Shown: positions 27,101-38,100 of the stretch, piece by piece | How the letters are laid out: every line of letters begins with the position of its first letter | Numbering within the stretch: the first letter of the stretch is position 1 | Assembly: GCA_013398955.1 (NCBI GenBank) | Contig: VWPU01008385.1 | Coordinates: 1 to 64,000, forward strand | DNA from: Callaeas wilsoni | Taxonomy: Eukaryota; Chordata; Aves; Passeriformes; Callaeidae | Reading direction: 5' to 3' | DNA length: 64,000 bases | The notes under the pieces: model-generated | Database searches by the model: none | What the model saw: only the letters and a program-made list of their open reading frames with translations | What the model was told of the DNA's origin: nothing | Translations under genes and position numbers: made by a program

Positions 27101-27865
27101 ATTTGAAAAAAAAACCTAAAAAGCGGCATTCTCTCCGTAGAACCAAACATGTTTTCATCCACGCTGATGATGCCAGGGTTAGGGGCCCTGGCCAACACGA
27201 GTCAGCTGTACCCCGGCTGCTCCCAGCTGGCGCGCACGCCGGCGGTGGGGCCGGGGAAGCAGGACGTGCTGTCCCCGTCCTGGCTGCAGGGCTCCACGTC
27301 CGTGCCCGGGCTGCTCGGCACCCACCCGTCCAACAGCTTCTCCACGGAGCACCAGCTGGCCGCCCCGGGCAGCAGCTCCCTGCCGGCCTTCCACGACAGC
27401 GCCCTGGCCTGGCCCGACGAGAAGGATTCGAGCTTCTTCCGGACCTACGGCAGCACGAACGGGCTGGGAGCCGTGGTGGTGTCGGCCGCGGAGCTGCAGA
27501 GCCTTCCCGGCGGCGCCTCCGGCACCGGCATGGTCGGCATGGACACGGACGACATGAACTGCACCAGCATCAACCTGGAGAAGTTCAACGCCGTGCTGGG
27601 CGCGGGCGGCCACCGGCAGCAGCTGCAGCTGCCCCCGGCCGGGGCGGCCCCGGGCAGCGGCGCCGCGGCTTTCGCCTCGCAGCCCGGCCTGGCCGACCCC
27701 GTTTACGGCTTCATCGACCAGGAGGTGCTGAGCGAACCCAGACTGTCCAGCAGCCACCAGGGCAGCCTGGCAGACGGCCAGTTCTACGACACCGACGGTG
27801 TCCACGCTGATGAGCTCTATCAGTCCTTCCCCTTCGATAACATTTTACAGAGCTATAACCCGTGA
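121..27865 (+). CDS. REL: c-Rel, NF-kappaB family transcription factor (10 coding exons)
   Basis: Joined exons: 121-127, 5013-5155, 7773-7921, 11765-11856, 21841-21981, 25622-25726, 26012-26224, 26551-26619, 26721-26795, 27141-27865. They total 1719 nt and give 572 residues plus stop, with GT-AG introns and matching phases throughout. c-Rel binds kappaB DNA as homo- or heterodimers and is held in the cytoplasm by IkappaB. Visible landmarks are the DNA-contact loop around residues 16-28 (RFRYKCEG), the Rel homology domain to about residue 290, a PKA-type site RRPSD at 263-267, a nuclear localisation signal KAKRQR at 289-294, and an acidic/aromatic C-terminal transactivation region ending in NILQSYNP. 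The chicken protein is about 598 residues as I recall, so this copy is somewhat shorter, all within the last exon. The avian gene is the known progenitor of the retroviral oncogene v-rel; this is the cellular, intron-containing copy. Confidence 0.97.
128..5012 (+). other. REL intron 1
   Basis: Intron of about 4.9 kb, donor gtgagc, acceptor tttttaag. It holds a T18 run at 962-979, a 40-bp tandem duplication (1718-1799) and an octamer ATGCAAAT at 442. I see no gene or dispersed repeat here. Confidence 0.85.
1718..1799 (+). repeat. Tandem duplication, 40-bp unit, two copies
   Basis: Copies at 1718-1757 and about 1758-1799 both begin gctgaactct and share gcttttacct. The second copy carries two extra bases and a few substitutions. 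It is a small intronic duplication without a visible function. Confidence 0.8.
5013..5155 (+). CDS. REL: REL coding exon 2 (DNA-recognition loop)
   Basis: Encodes residues 3-50, phase 1 in and phase 0 out, donor gtaaat. It contains [14 protein letters not shown] and [12 protein letters not shown], the N-terminal DNA-base-contact loop of all Rel proteins, including Cys26. Confidence 0.96.
5156..7772 (+). other. REL intron 2, with a purine-rich plus strand
   Basis: Intron of about 2.6 kb ending in a long T tract and tgtag. From about 5600 to 7220 the plus strand is strongly purine-biased, which removes stop codons from the minus strand and creates a spurious 268-codon antisense frame. There is an octamer ATGCAAAT at 5281. 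No recognised transposon. Confidence 0.8.
7773..7921 (+). CDS. REL: REL coding exon 3
   Basis: Encodes residues 51-99 plus two bases; donor gtgagt. It includes [20 protein letters not shown] and [15 protein letters not shown], the conserved first half of the Rel N-terminal immunoglobulin-like domain. Confidence 0.96.
7922..11764 (+). other. REL intron 3
   Basis: Intron of about 3.8 kb. It holds two octamer motifs (11251-11258 and 11402-11409) in an AT-rich stretch before exon 4 and an 18-base T run near 11117. No coding potential or dispersed repeat recognised. Confidence 0.8.
11765..11856 (+). CDS. REL: REL coding exon 4
   Basis: Encodes residues 100-130 plus one base. It starts T TTT CAG AAC after acceptor cttcag and ends before gtgagt. 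[18 protein letters not shown] and [10 protein letters not shown] are typical of c-Rel. Confidence 0.96.
12391..12535 (+). mobile_element. CR1 LINE 3'-end fragment, plus orientation
   Basis: It carries the characteristic avian CR1 tail: gcttggagcaacc, ggtgtccctg, ccatggcagg, gatgatcttt and cccttccaccccaaacc. Only the last part of the element is present, as is usual for 5'-truncated CR1. Edges are approximate. Confidence 0.85.
15280..15500. promoter_or_regulatory. Intronic CpG island
   Basis: This is a dense run of CpG dinucleotides (more than 20 in about 220 bases by eye) set in ordinary AT-rich intron. Such islands often mark promoters, so a second REL promoter or a non-coding transcript could start here. 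A minus-strand frame beginning near 15424 ([12 protein letters not shown]) is open across it but looks like a GC-driven frame rather than a known protein. Confidence 0.5.
15650..15661 (+). repeat. C12 homopolymer
   Basis: Twelve consecutive C residues about 150 bases after the intronic CpG island. Such runs are prone to length error in assemblies. Confidence 0.9.
16455..16755 (+). mobile_element. CR1 LINE 3'-end fragment, plus orientation
   Basis: About 300 bases match the CR1 3' region: the ggttggatat block, ggtggtgaggccctggcaca, ttgcccagagaagctgtgg, ggaaggtgtccctgcccat and the final tccaacccagaccattcc. Interrupted and truncated; no coding capacity. Confidence 0.92.
21841..21981 (+). CDS. 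REL: REL coding exon 5
   Basis: Encodes residues 131-177 plus one base; acceptor tccttcag, donor gtgagt. [20 protein letters not shown] and the ISNPIYDN linker lie at the end of the N-terminal domain of the Rel homology region. Confidence 0.96.
21982..25621 (+). other. REL intron 5
   Basis: Intron of about 3.6 kb with a T15 run just after the donor, a moderately CpG-rich patch at about 23040-23340 and one CR1 copy (23950-24298). Nothing else recognised. Confidence 0.8.
23950..24298 (+). mobile_element. CR1 LINE 3'-end fragment, plus orientation
   Basis: The longest clear CR1 copy. It has the cacaagggcgtgcagtgaca block, the gattggatattaggaaaaaa block, ttgcccagagaagctgtgg, ggtgtccctgcccatggcag, and a tail with cccttccaagccaaaccac. 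Same orientation as the two copies in intron 4. Confidence 0.93.
25622..25726 (+). CDS. REL: REL coding exon 6
   Basis: Encodes residues 178-212 plus one base; acceptor gcttccag, donor gtaacc. [20 protein letters not shown] is the start of the Rel dimerisation (IPT) domain and is nearly invariant among Rel proteins. Confidence 0.97.
26012..26224 (+). CDS. REL: REL coding exon 7
   Basis: Encodes residues 213-283 plus one base; donor gtatgc. It carries the dimerisation core ([20 protein letters not shown]), the PKA-type site RRPSD with Ser266, and [11 protein letters not shown]. The preceding intron 6 is only 285 bases long. Confidence 0.97.
26225..26550 (+). other. REL intron 7
   Basis: Intron of 326 bases, donor gtatgc, acceptor ttctctgtag. 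Nothing recognised inside. Confidence 0.85.
26551..26619 (+). CDS. REL: REL coding exon 8 (nuclear localisation signal)
   Basis: Encodes residues 284-306 plus one base: [20 protein letters not shown] and onward. The basic cluster KAKRQR is the nuclear localisation signal masked by IkappaB. Intron 8 after it is about 101 bases. Confidence 0.97.
26721..26795 (+). CDS. REL: REL coding exon 9
   Basis: Encodes residues 307-331 plus one base: a short linker, ending in TPEGKLIKK, between the Rel homology domain and the transactivation region. Acceptor catcacag, donor gtaggt. Confidence 0.95.
26796..27140 (+). other. REL intron 9
   Basis: Intron of 345 bases with an A-rich stretch (aaaaaaaaacc) near 27106 just before acceptor ctccgtag. 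No other feature seen. Confidence 0.85.
27141..27865 (+). CDS. REL: REL coding exon 10 (transactivation region)
   Basis: Encodes residues 332-572 and the TGA stop (27863-27865). Conserved blocks include [37 protein letters not shown] and the acidic/aromatic end [18 protein letters not shown]. The exon is strikingly GC- and CpG-rich compared with its flanks. Spacer regions are Ala/Gly/Pro-rich and shorter than I recall for chicken c-Rel. The GC content also creates long spurious frames on both strands, which I did not annotate. Confidence 0.97.
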
Positions 27866-29203
27866 GCCAGCGCTGGGTACGTAGAGCTCCCCGAGTGCCG
27901 CTGCGTGGAGAGGAGTAATTTACCCTTCTGGAGTCCCTGCTTTCTCTTTCAGAATGTTGCTGTGCGAGTTTTCGTGATATAACTTAAAGGTTATTTATTG
28001 CAGCCCATAGTGGTGCCCACAAAGAGGGAGGTGGGAGTAGGGTTTGGGGTTCCGCACCTTAAAAGTACCTTGTTAGGTGTATTTTTGCGCTGTTGGAAGT
28101 GGGAGCTGTTAACACTGAAAGCTTCCTCACCTTTGGGGACTGTAAAAGCTGGCATCTTCAGAAGGGTTAAAATTTCAAATACTTCACAGGGTTAAAGTTG
28201 TTTTGAAATAGCCATTTTTGCTATAGAAATTAAGTTTAAATTTTGATAGGACAGAAATTAGGAAAAAAACCTGCACGTGAGCACTCTAGTTCAGTCTCAT
28301 CTAATGACATCTGAGTTCTGCTCAACTTACTTGAAAGGTTTAGGTTTTTAACCCCCTTTCTATAAATATTCTTCTCCTAAAATGAGAACACGTATTGATT
28401 TTCCACGCTGTCACCACACTCCATTTGCTTTGAAGGCAAATTTACTCGTAAATTTTTTTTAATGACTATGTCATTGTTAGATATATTTAAAAAGACCGGA
28501 AGGTTTGAGTTTTTACATAGTCCAGCTCTGTTGTAAAGGAAATCACTGCACAAGAGAAGGAACAGAAAGTGAGGACTTGTCTGCACTTCATCCAGAGTGC
28601 ACTATTTTAGAAGCCATGCCCCTGTTGCTTTAAGAATGAAGCTGTTATTGCTCTGCAAGTTGTGTGCGTGTGTAGCTGCGATGTGAGTGAGATTTGGAAA
28701 GGCAGAAATCTCTGGAGCCGAAGTATCCACTTACTCTTTCCTCAGGTATCCCGGCAGTTTCCTGCTATGCAAGTGACTGCTTAAAAGAAGGCTCAGATCC
28801 TGCCTCCCCAGCACCACCCCCTCCCAGGAGGGCCAAGCCAGAGGCTGCCTTGGTGCAGCCTCACCTCTATTAACAACTTTTAAAGCCATTTCAGTCAGTA
28901 CTAATTAAAAACACTCCTCTATCCTCTGTATCAGGGACCAGAACTTCTTCCCTCCCACTTGATTCCCAGTCTTTGCTCTCAGCCTGAGCTGGAGCTGTTC
29001 CTGACACCAGCTGGAGGTAACTGGCTGGGTAAGACACTCTGGCCTTGGCTACTTTATTATACTGTTATTTTTTAAGAGGCAACACAGAGAAATGTCTGAG
29101 TATTTCTCAAGTGACACAGCTGCTCTTTAGGGCAGGCAAGGCTTAAGGGTCTCCCGTGTTACCTTTCGGTGACATAAAACTGCACCATGAGAGCAGCAAT
29201 AAA
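27866..29203 (+). other. REL 3'UTR (approximate)
   Basis: Follows the REL stop. It has AU-rich patches including a gttatttattg motif near 27982. The first clear AATAAA hexamers on the plus strand are at 29198-29203 and 29211-29216, which I take as the likely end; an earlier ATTAAA sits near 28903. No open frame of note. Confidence 0.5.
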
Positions 29204-29216
29204 AAAAAGCAATAAA
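29198..29216 (+). terminator. Candidate REL polyadenylation signals
   Basis: Two AATAAA hexamers 13 bases apart, about 1.33 kb after the REL stop. The downstream sequence is not strongly GU-rich, so usage is uncertain. Confidence 0.4.
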
Positions 29217-29555
29217 AAGTCCAAAACCCACCCCCCAAATCCAAAAAGCCACTTGAGATGTAGAGTTGTACACAAGGAAAGGTGCTCCAGAACCGGTCTG
29301 TGGCTTACAGGAAAGCAGGGATGCCTTCCCTGCAGGAATCCATTGCATCGAGAGCACTCCGGTGCTGCTGCTGGAATTCCATCACACAGGCCTGACAGGT
29401 GAAGTTTGGAAACTGCTTCCCCAAACTCCAGGTGCACAACAAAATTAATTGACTCTCCCTGATTTAAAGCAGTCTTCCTCACTTCTGCACCTCTCCTCCA
29501 CACTCATAAGCAATAGAAAGACCAAAGAAATACACAGAAAGTTTTAAATGTGTTG

Positions 29556-29561
29556 TTTATT
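29556..29561 (-). terminator. Candidate PUS10 polyadenylation signal
   Basis: TTTATT on the plus strand is AATAAA on the minus strand. The minus strand just beyond it is U/GU-rich (ctgtgtatttctttggtctt), as expected of a downstream element. A more proximal hexamer lies at 30936-30941. Confidence 0.5.
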
Positions 29562-32145
29562 CAGTTCTTTTTTTTTTGAAGTTCTCAGTTTTAAGTATAT
29601 TAAATGTAAACATTTTACTCACTTCATAGAAAGCTCTTTATAGTACAATTTGTTTTTACTGTATAATTAAATATTTTCAAAGTTCTGTTTTCCTTTGTAA
29701 ACGAGTTGGTTTGGTAATTAAAAAAAACTGGTTATACCAAGTGCTCAGCTTCTGCAACCTCCTCGGCTTTGTGACATCCCTCACCACGGGAAAGGCAGGG
29801 AAGAGGGAGAAGGTAGGTTATTGGTTGCTTATCCTGGGGTTTTTTGGGGTATTTTCTGCTCCCTGCTGCTGGTGGCCACTGTAAAACCTCAAGGCATGTG
29901 AGGGCTCATCTGCCTCAGCAGGTTTTGTGGCAGAGCTGTTGAGCTTTTCGGCAGAGGGGACAAGGGCACAGATGCTTTTGGCTGAGCTGTGCTGGCTGGT
30001 ACAGCTTTCTCCAGGCCCAGCTGAGCTGATGCAAAACCAAAATGCAGGGGTCCGGCTGGGGAGAAATACAAGATGAAATCTGGCCCTCACAAAACAGCCA
30101 GTTTGAGCACTCACAAAAATACTCCTAAAAATGAGGTGCAACATGAATATTATTGCTGCAATATTCAGTACATGATGGTTCAGAAACTGCACTGGAAACA
30201 AAGCTCAGACCCCCAGATGACATTTCTCAGTTTCATTTTTGCACGTGATGGGTGCCCAGGGACTGCCTCAAGAGCTCAGGGATATTTGCATATGAGCTTC
30301 CTCCCCCCACTCCGTTCGGATACTTCAGATTTACCGTAAAACTAAACAGCTTGGGAATTTTGGGAGGAGCTCTCTGCCTTGCCCAGAGAAGAGCTCAGAC
30401 TCAGCACGCTGAGGGTCATCTTTATGGCCTTGTTTGTCTTGGGTTCTGCCAGGATCCCCAAGTGCAGCAGGAGCTGTAAAGGGAAGTGCCTCGTGTGTCC
30501 TTGGCGCTACGGCAGCAGCCCTTTCCCTCTCCCCCTTTTGGCTCCATTTCCCCTTGGAACAGCTCTTCCCATGCCTGTTGTGTCCAGAGTACACAGTCCT
30601 GTTTACATTTTTTCCCCTTGTAGCTTATGGAATCTATAAATCATATTTTAGCTCACTCTGAGTTTTAAGAAATCACGCAGATATGAAATTCTCTTTTGTT
30701 TTGTGAATTCAGTTTCTTCAGTTTTCCATCATTAATGACACTTCCTTCCTAGCTGCAGATTATTATCTGAGAACTACCCATGGAATCTGTTGCTCATAAG
30801 AGCTTTAATATTAAAACAAAAAATAATATTGCTGTCTGAATCAAACTTTGTTAGAAAAACAGGAGCTCCTGAATTACTTATGTTACAGACACAAGTTTTG
30901 ACAGCCGAGCACAGGCAGAGCCCTAAAGGAGCTCCTTTATTAACATCTTTAGAGCCTCCAGCTCAAATTCTCGTGGAGCTGTTCTAGGATGAGGTCCTGG
31001 CACCACTGAATTCAAGGCAAGGCATCCCAGTCACCCTCCCTGTCCCCAGACAGGGGCTTGTCTTGGCAAATATTACCCTCTTCATTCCCAAAATGTTAAC
31101 AAAGAGCTCTGAAATTCCAAACCTTCATTTCTTGTTGATAGTTTAACTCTCTTCTGTACTTCAGGGAAGCACCTCCCTAATGGATTAACATCACACAGGT
31201 ATAAAAAATGACTTCCTAAAGATGTAGGTGGTGCTTAGTAAGAAACATTTAAAAAAACCAAAGAAAACCTCAGATCTTCCCTATTCCAGGCAAGCTCCTA
31301 GGCTGTGTTCAACTCTTCCAGACATCCATCCAGGGTGAGGTACAAGAAAAAATCTATTGTGCTGCTAAATCACAGCTTTTTATCTCTCTCAGTACCAACA
31401 TCCCGTGGTACCTTTTGTCTCTGCCCGCACTTGGAGATTCTTGGTATTCCTGTTTTTCTTTAGATTCCCATCATGCACCACTGCCAGGAGTTCCCAGTCT
31501 TTTTATATATTGTGACTCACTGGGGAATTCCTACTCAAGAGGGCTGATGAGGCCTCAACTCTTGTTTCTAGGAAGCATCCCCAATGTTTTTAAATGAGAA
31601 AAACTTGGTTTTAAGTGCAAAGTTTTCCTCTGAAAACTTTTTTTTCCCATTTGAGAAGTACTCTGAGAGACAAATTTGTTCATCTCTACTAACACTGACC
31701 GAAATGCAGTCAGCGTCTCAGGGAGACTTGCTCCAGGCACTGTCCTGCTGCCTGCAGTCTCCCTGGCTTTTGGGATTTCCTGCAAGAACTGCTCAGAAGT
31801 TGGGAGTGGGTTTCAGATAACTCAGTGCTACCTGCCTCCACACAAGGAAAGCTGTAGTGTCCAATATAAAAAGAGTTTGAAATAAAACCTGGCTTGATGG
31901 AGGGTTACATACACTGGCTTCCCAAAACCTTTTTATGTACACAAGAAATAAAAGTAAGGCTAGAGATTGAACCAACACTACCTGGTCCAGAGCGTGTAAA
32001 GTAGAGTCCAAAGGGTATCCTTTGGCAGATCAACGTGATCCAAAAGTTCCAGGGACACCCTTGGCACCCAGGCTGCAACACTGCACAGTGTCTGGTCACC
32101 AGCTGCGGCCAAGGAGCTGCTGCTTCCTCATCCCAACTCCAGAAG
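29562..32145 (-). other. Probable PUS10 3'UTR
   Basis: Sequence between the PUS10 stop (32146-32148) and the candidate polyA signal. It has no convincing coding frame. It includes a palindromic kappaB-like site ggggaattcc at 31522-31531. Its true extent depends on which polyA signal is used. Confidence 0.45.
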
Positions 32146-32184
32146 TTAATCAGCCAGCGTTGGAGGCCAGTCAACATCAACAGA
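32146..32184 (-). CDS. PUS10: PUS10 coding exon 17 (stop)
   Basis: Thirteen codons, SVDVDWPPTLAD and TAA, after acceptor cttttctag. They match the acidic PUS10 C-terminus. Intron 16 before it is 254 bases. Confidence 0.95.
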   Translation of the reverse strand, partial: SVDVDWPPTLAD

Positions 32185-35100
32185 CTAGAAAAGCAGAGGG
32201 CGGGGGGGGAAAGGCAGCAGAGTTGGTGCTTTACAGATACCAAAAGAATCACAACTCCTTTGGCTACTACTTGGCAGCATCCCTCTCTGTTGGGCTGCAT
32301 TTACAAAGGAGAGTAGCAGTGGGAAATGTATCCTGTGGTAAGGAATTGGTGATCCACTTAGAGCAATTCCATGGAAAGCATCTCACAAGGGCAACTCCCT
32401 CAGTAATTTCCAGGAAAGACAAACAGCAAACAACTTACTTCTACATCCAGCTCCAGAATGTCAGCAGTTCTGTTCAGAAGGGACCCAATGTTGGGCTTTG
32501 TTCTCCCAAAGTCTCCATGCACAAACTCTTTAATGTAGCTGGAAATTCTGGCTAAGGAGAGGTGGATTCCACAGCAAAGAAAGCAAAAGGGAAAAACTCC
32601 TAATTTCTCAGTTAACGTCCTGTTAAGCCCACACCTTCCTTTAAGAGACCTCCTAATTCCTGGCTTCTGACTCTGGTGCCAAAAACTGCACTGCTGACCT
32701 TTGTTTTGTTTCATTCCAAACTAAGTGGTGACTTTAGGACAAAACTGTAACTTGTAAGTAGCAGCGATCTGCACTGAAGTGCATTAAACGTTGTGGAAAA
32801 GCTCGTTTTTGGAGGTGAAAATTTTCAGTTAAATTAGAGAAAGCTGAAGTGTATTTTTAAGCAGCACATTTTTACATTTGTCACAGGCTTAATGAAAACT
32901 CCAACGTGAAATTGTGACCTAAAAGCAAATACTGTGCCGCAACACCACTGCGGGAGAGCGGGGATTTCAAAACACCGCAACCACCCGAGCAGGAAACTTC
33001 CCATTATCCCAGTCGCTCCCAGCAGCAGGCTGTTTGGCACCTGCCTCGTGTCAGGGCAGCCAAGGATACGTTCCTGCCTGAGTCTTGAGGTGCAGGCGGA
33101 AGTGGTGCTCGTCGATGTACTCGGATTTCATGGTGTGGATGAGCCGGCAGCGCACAGCCAGGGGCCGCCGGTGGAGCACCCGCAGAGGGGTCTTCTGGTC
33201 CAGCTTTAATTCCTGGTACAAGAAGTAACCAAAAACATGAGGAAGGAAGTGTGCAAGTGCTGCACAGATTGTAGGAATCATCTCTGTTGTTAACCAGCCC
33301 CATCTTTTTTATCTGGTGTTCTGGTAGTTGAGTAATCTCAAGGCAAGACCCGTCTTTTCCAAGTTTATCAAAGGAAAAAGGACAGCCCTCTCAGAGGCCA
33401 AACGAGGCCTCACATGAACACAAACTAATGGAACCACAAATACAGAGGAATAACCTTGAAATCTCCATAGCCCTTTGCTGGAATGACTCCAGGATTTAGC
33501 AGCTCACTCACAGCCTCAGGGCAATCAGAAAAAAAAAAAAAAAATCCCACCCACAAAATGCTTTGTCTAAACTACAGCCAACCCCCTGGAAATAAAAGTG
33601 AGGGGAAAAAACCTTAAATGAGATTAGATCTCAGAACAGTCATTTCAAAAGTTCATTCTCAACTCCCTTTCCCAAAGGAGATGCAGCAGTTTGAAAGGCA
33701 ACTTCTCAGGAGCAAGAGAAGCTAAAGGAAGAACTTCCCAACGGTTCAGCCTGCCTGAGCTGTAACTGCTCAAGCTCTCATTCTGAGAATCAGCTCATGG
33801 ACAAGTCCTGTAGGAAATGGTGCCAGATGCCAAAAACTGAACCCACTTCTCTATCAGGCCAACATCTGGAGAAAGTTCTCATTCCTGCACATGCTGAGCC
33901 TTCCTGAGGCCTCTTTGCACTGGGCCATAGACAATTCCACCTCCAAATTGTTGCAGCTGTGGGAGAACGGCTTTAGAGCAGAACAAAAGAGCTGCTTTGT
34001 CCCTTTCACTTACACAGGACATTATCTAAGGTAAAAAAGGGGTGAAGGTGTCAGATTTCCTCTTCTCCCATCCACTGATTTTGATGATTTGGTCTCCTGG
34101 AAGGTGAACATTACACAAGGATTTGTTGTCTCTGCTAACAGCCAGCCCCCCTGTCCTGCTGGAGTGACTGGTGCTATGGAAGTCCCTATAGCAAGAGAAA
34201 CCCTGATTAAAAAAAAAATCCACAAAAACCAAGCATAGAACAAGAGATAGGCCCATGGATGGCATGTATTTAACTCTTCCCTAGGGCACCAGGACAGGTA
34301 CTATTTAAATGAGCAACAAGAGCTCCTGCTACCTTGATATCATCTAGAAACGCGATGTCTTCTCTCTGTATTGCTCTGTCTGTCCATATTAAGGCACTAT
34401 AGGTCTTTGTCTTCTCCTCTTCACCTTCCTTCATACGACCAATTGCCTCTCTAAACAAAATAAATTAATTACTCACTTAACATAAGCATAATTATACAAG
34501 GCTGTGAGCAAGAACACTTCCCAACTCCCCGAGTGTCGCTTTGAAATCCCTCGCCAGCGACGATAAACACTGACCTGGTGACAAGCTGTAAATCTCGAAC
34601 CTGTATTTTGTCTGAAGAGTCATTAATTGCCTGTGATATTTTAAAAAAAAAGCAATCAGTTAGCAAAGCTGCTGGGTCGGGGAGGCAGCATGTGCTTTAG
34701 GAGTTCCGTGAGGTGGCAGTGATTTACCTGCTGAAGCCTCTTCATCTCGTCCGCCGTGAAACGTATCCTGCGAGGATTCACCAGCTCGATTGCAAAGGGC
34801 CTTCCTGGCAACAGGCGCGGCCATAAAACACAAAAACATGTTGTTCTAAATTAGTGCTGGAATTTACTCAGGAAGGCTGGAAGGTGTGAAGACTGTCTGC
34901 TGCCACACAAACAGGGAGGGGACTGGCGGGTTTAGGGATGGAGCATCAGATGGATGGGAAGGAACAAGGGACTTTTTTTTGGCTACTAAACCCCGGTATC
35001 AGCAATAAGTGCAAATTACGGCTTCCCAGAAGACATCTTGTACAAGTCTGTGCTAATTAAAAAATAAAATAAGAAAAAAAAGCTAATTAGCTTATTTTCT

Positions 35101-38100
35101 GTCACCTACAGCAATGCCCAGGTGCACGGCGATGTTAAATCCCACTCCCTCAGCTCAGCATCTGTTGCCAGAGTTGTAACTCGGTGCTCAGGGCCAGGAC
35201 AATCCCCAGCACAAGCAATGCCAAGAATCACACTACAAATCAGACAGCAACTGAAACACAGAATGGTTCATTTTTGCTTTTTCTTTCCCTCCTCCCTTGG
35301 CTACAGCAGCTTCAGCATGCTGGAAAGCAGCTGACCTTTATAAAGGATTTGAATTCAAAAAGAACACAAGGCTCTCCCACTCTGCAGTCACAGTGAGGGA
35401 ATTAGAAGGATCCAACAGAAAACGAGAATCAGTCTGACATGAATGGCTTAAAAGTAGGGAGTGAATAAAATAAAATACTTTTAACTAACTATGCCTTTCC
35501 ATGCAGCCAAGGCCACTGAAAAAGGGCTTCTGTTTCAAGCCGGTTTTGTGAAGCGGTTTGGGAATTAATATCTAAATTTCACTACAAGGCTTCTGAGATA
35601 AAATTCCAAAGCATGCCTAGTCACACACTTGGCACTCAGCAAGATCTGTTAGAGGAGCCCCACACAACCATTTCATCTCTGTGATTCACAAGGGGTCTTC
35701 CAAGCCTTACCATTGCCTAGTGTCCTTACATCCACATCTTCTCTTCCAGAGGAACTAAAATTAAAGCCTATAACAGATTTGAACAAGGCAGGTGAGCTTT
35801 TATTTTACATTTTTAATACTCTCTACAGCTTTTAAAAGGTGAAATATTTTCTTTCTAAACTTCTTTGCAAAATCTACTTCAATCTACTTTATAAACTGGA
35901 GCCTGCACTCCACAAACAGTGAGAGTTCCTGTTTATTCCCAAGTTTCTTCAATTGCACTCCCAATTCCTTGGCCTGAATGAGATTGCTACAACCAGACTA
36001 ACATAGCAGCTGGGAGGAGAGGAGGGGGAAGTAGCAGGTTTTTTTTCCAAACTAATATTTAATGCAGTTTTTCCTTGGGCCTTCTATGTCTCTAATTCCA
36101 CATCTGTTAGAGGACAGCGATTATCTCATCTGGATAATCCCTGGATAAGCATTTAGCTTGTGGAACTTTATGCACCGAGGAAAATAAATGAATCAAGATA
36201 AGAAACATGAGGGGGTCAAAAGCCAGGCAGATCCTATGAAATACCTGTGGCAAAAACCTTCCTGGTACAAGTCATTTTATGAATTACCAGCTGTTAAGAA
36301 GTTTGGTTAAGCAAAAAACACTACCTCGTGAAACCAACATATTTGCATCATCAGATCCACTGAGGAGCTACTTTAGCAGGATAAAAGGATCTAATTACTC
36401 CCAAATCACAGCTAAATAAAGTTTGACAAGCTCTGCCTTGGAAAGATAAGAGAGGGATAAAGAAACATCATTTTTTCCATTATACTACCATATTAAGTGG
36501 GTAGTTATTAAGAAAAAAATCTTCTAGTAATGATGAAAAATATGTATGGTAAGAGATCCCCTAAGTACTCACTGTCTGCCTTGAATTCTGCCATGAGATG
36601 CTCTGAAATTAATTCTTCCACTGAAGATTCCAGCTTCCGCTCCCCATCAATAATCCAGGGAGTCTGAGGTAAATTCCTGGAATATTTGTTGTATCTTCCT
36701 GTGAAAAACAACCACGGTACTTCTCATCATTCTACGAGCAGGAGCAAAAGCTGCGGTCTTGCACAGCGCATTTCGCTTTGTGAAAACAGATTGACAGCTT
36801 GTTTCATGGCAGGAGCATTACACCAGCACTATGGACCACGGGGGCTGTGTCCAGGAGAGGGGCAGGAGCCAGGATGGCCACCTGAGCTGGACTTGGAGAG
36901 CCCGTGGCTGCAGTGCTGCCTTCAGGTATAACCCTCCTGCACGAAATAATCCAGGCTCCAAGCCAGTTCTGCTGTTGCCTGAAGGCTTAAGAAAAGAAAG
37001 CCAGCCTAAAATGCCTTGGCTCGCTATGAGGAGCACCATGCAAGGAGCAAAAAGCACCAATAATAAATTAGGAGGAATGGCAGGAATCTTGAGGAGGTGC
37101 CATGTAAAGAGACTGGCACCTTTGGATGGTCCCAGTGACGTTTTCATGGCACCTCCAGGACAGACTACAACCAAAGAACAAGCCTGACATGGATGACCAA
37201 CACGAGCTTTTTTATGGACAGGTTTGATAAGAACTGAAAATATTCCCACAGCAAGGAAATAATTCATAAAGGCCAAGGAGCCACGCCCTGCTTAAACCAC
37301 TCTCAACCTGAAACCGTGCATTAGAAAATAAAAGAGTTCAGAGTAGCTCAGCTCTGTGCATTACTCTGTGCCTCTGACATCTCAGAGGTTTAGGGGTTTG
37401 TATCATATTTTCCTATTTCGAACAATGTTTTTTTCTTGCAGTGTGATCTGCAGAAAAAGCCACACAAACAAATGGGGAAACTGAGTAACGCAGTTTCACT
37501 GGGGCAAATAATGAAAGTAGGATGACTCATCATTCAGATACAGCTTCACACTGCTAAGTTCTCTTTCCATAAAATGGAAAAAGGAGAATAAGGCTTGCTT
37601 TTTTTTTGTCTCAGCTCCCCATTCTAATAATTTTAACTTTTGATCTGAACAAGAGTAGGCTTAAAAAAACAGAAGGTGTTTCTTGGTTTAACAGCTCCTG
37701 AATCCTTAAAAAAGGTTGGGGTGGGAAGTGATCACTAACCACCAAAGGTAAGGTCAAGAGGACAATGTTGTCCTTACAAATTAAGATCTCATCTCATTTA
37801 TTAAAAGCAAAAAATCTGTACTGTACTCAATAAAGTCTATTCTGGATTTAGTTCTTCAAAAATTAAACGCCTGCCTGGATTTTTTTTTTTTTTTTTGGTT
37901 AGAGCAAGATATAAACGATAAATGACAAGACCAGAACTAAATGACAGGCAGAAAGCAAGCCCTCTGTTTTGCTCTTCATACTGTTGAATTCTGATAAGAC
38001 TGTTCAATGAAACAACCTAAAATAAAACAGCGTGTTTGGAAAAGCCTAAAAAGAACTGGATATCTTGGATTCACAAAAATGTACATCTAGCTGTCTAATC

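Noticed and set aside
27179..27805. 208-codon antisense frame across REL exon 10
   Set aside because: Shadow of the same GC-rich coding exon, with no independent signal.
26935..27810. 291-codon plus frame overlapping REL exon 10
   Set aside because: It is the wrong frame of the GC-rich exon; the correct frame gives conserved c-Rel motifs. Arg/Ala/Gly-rich shadow.
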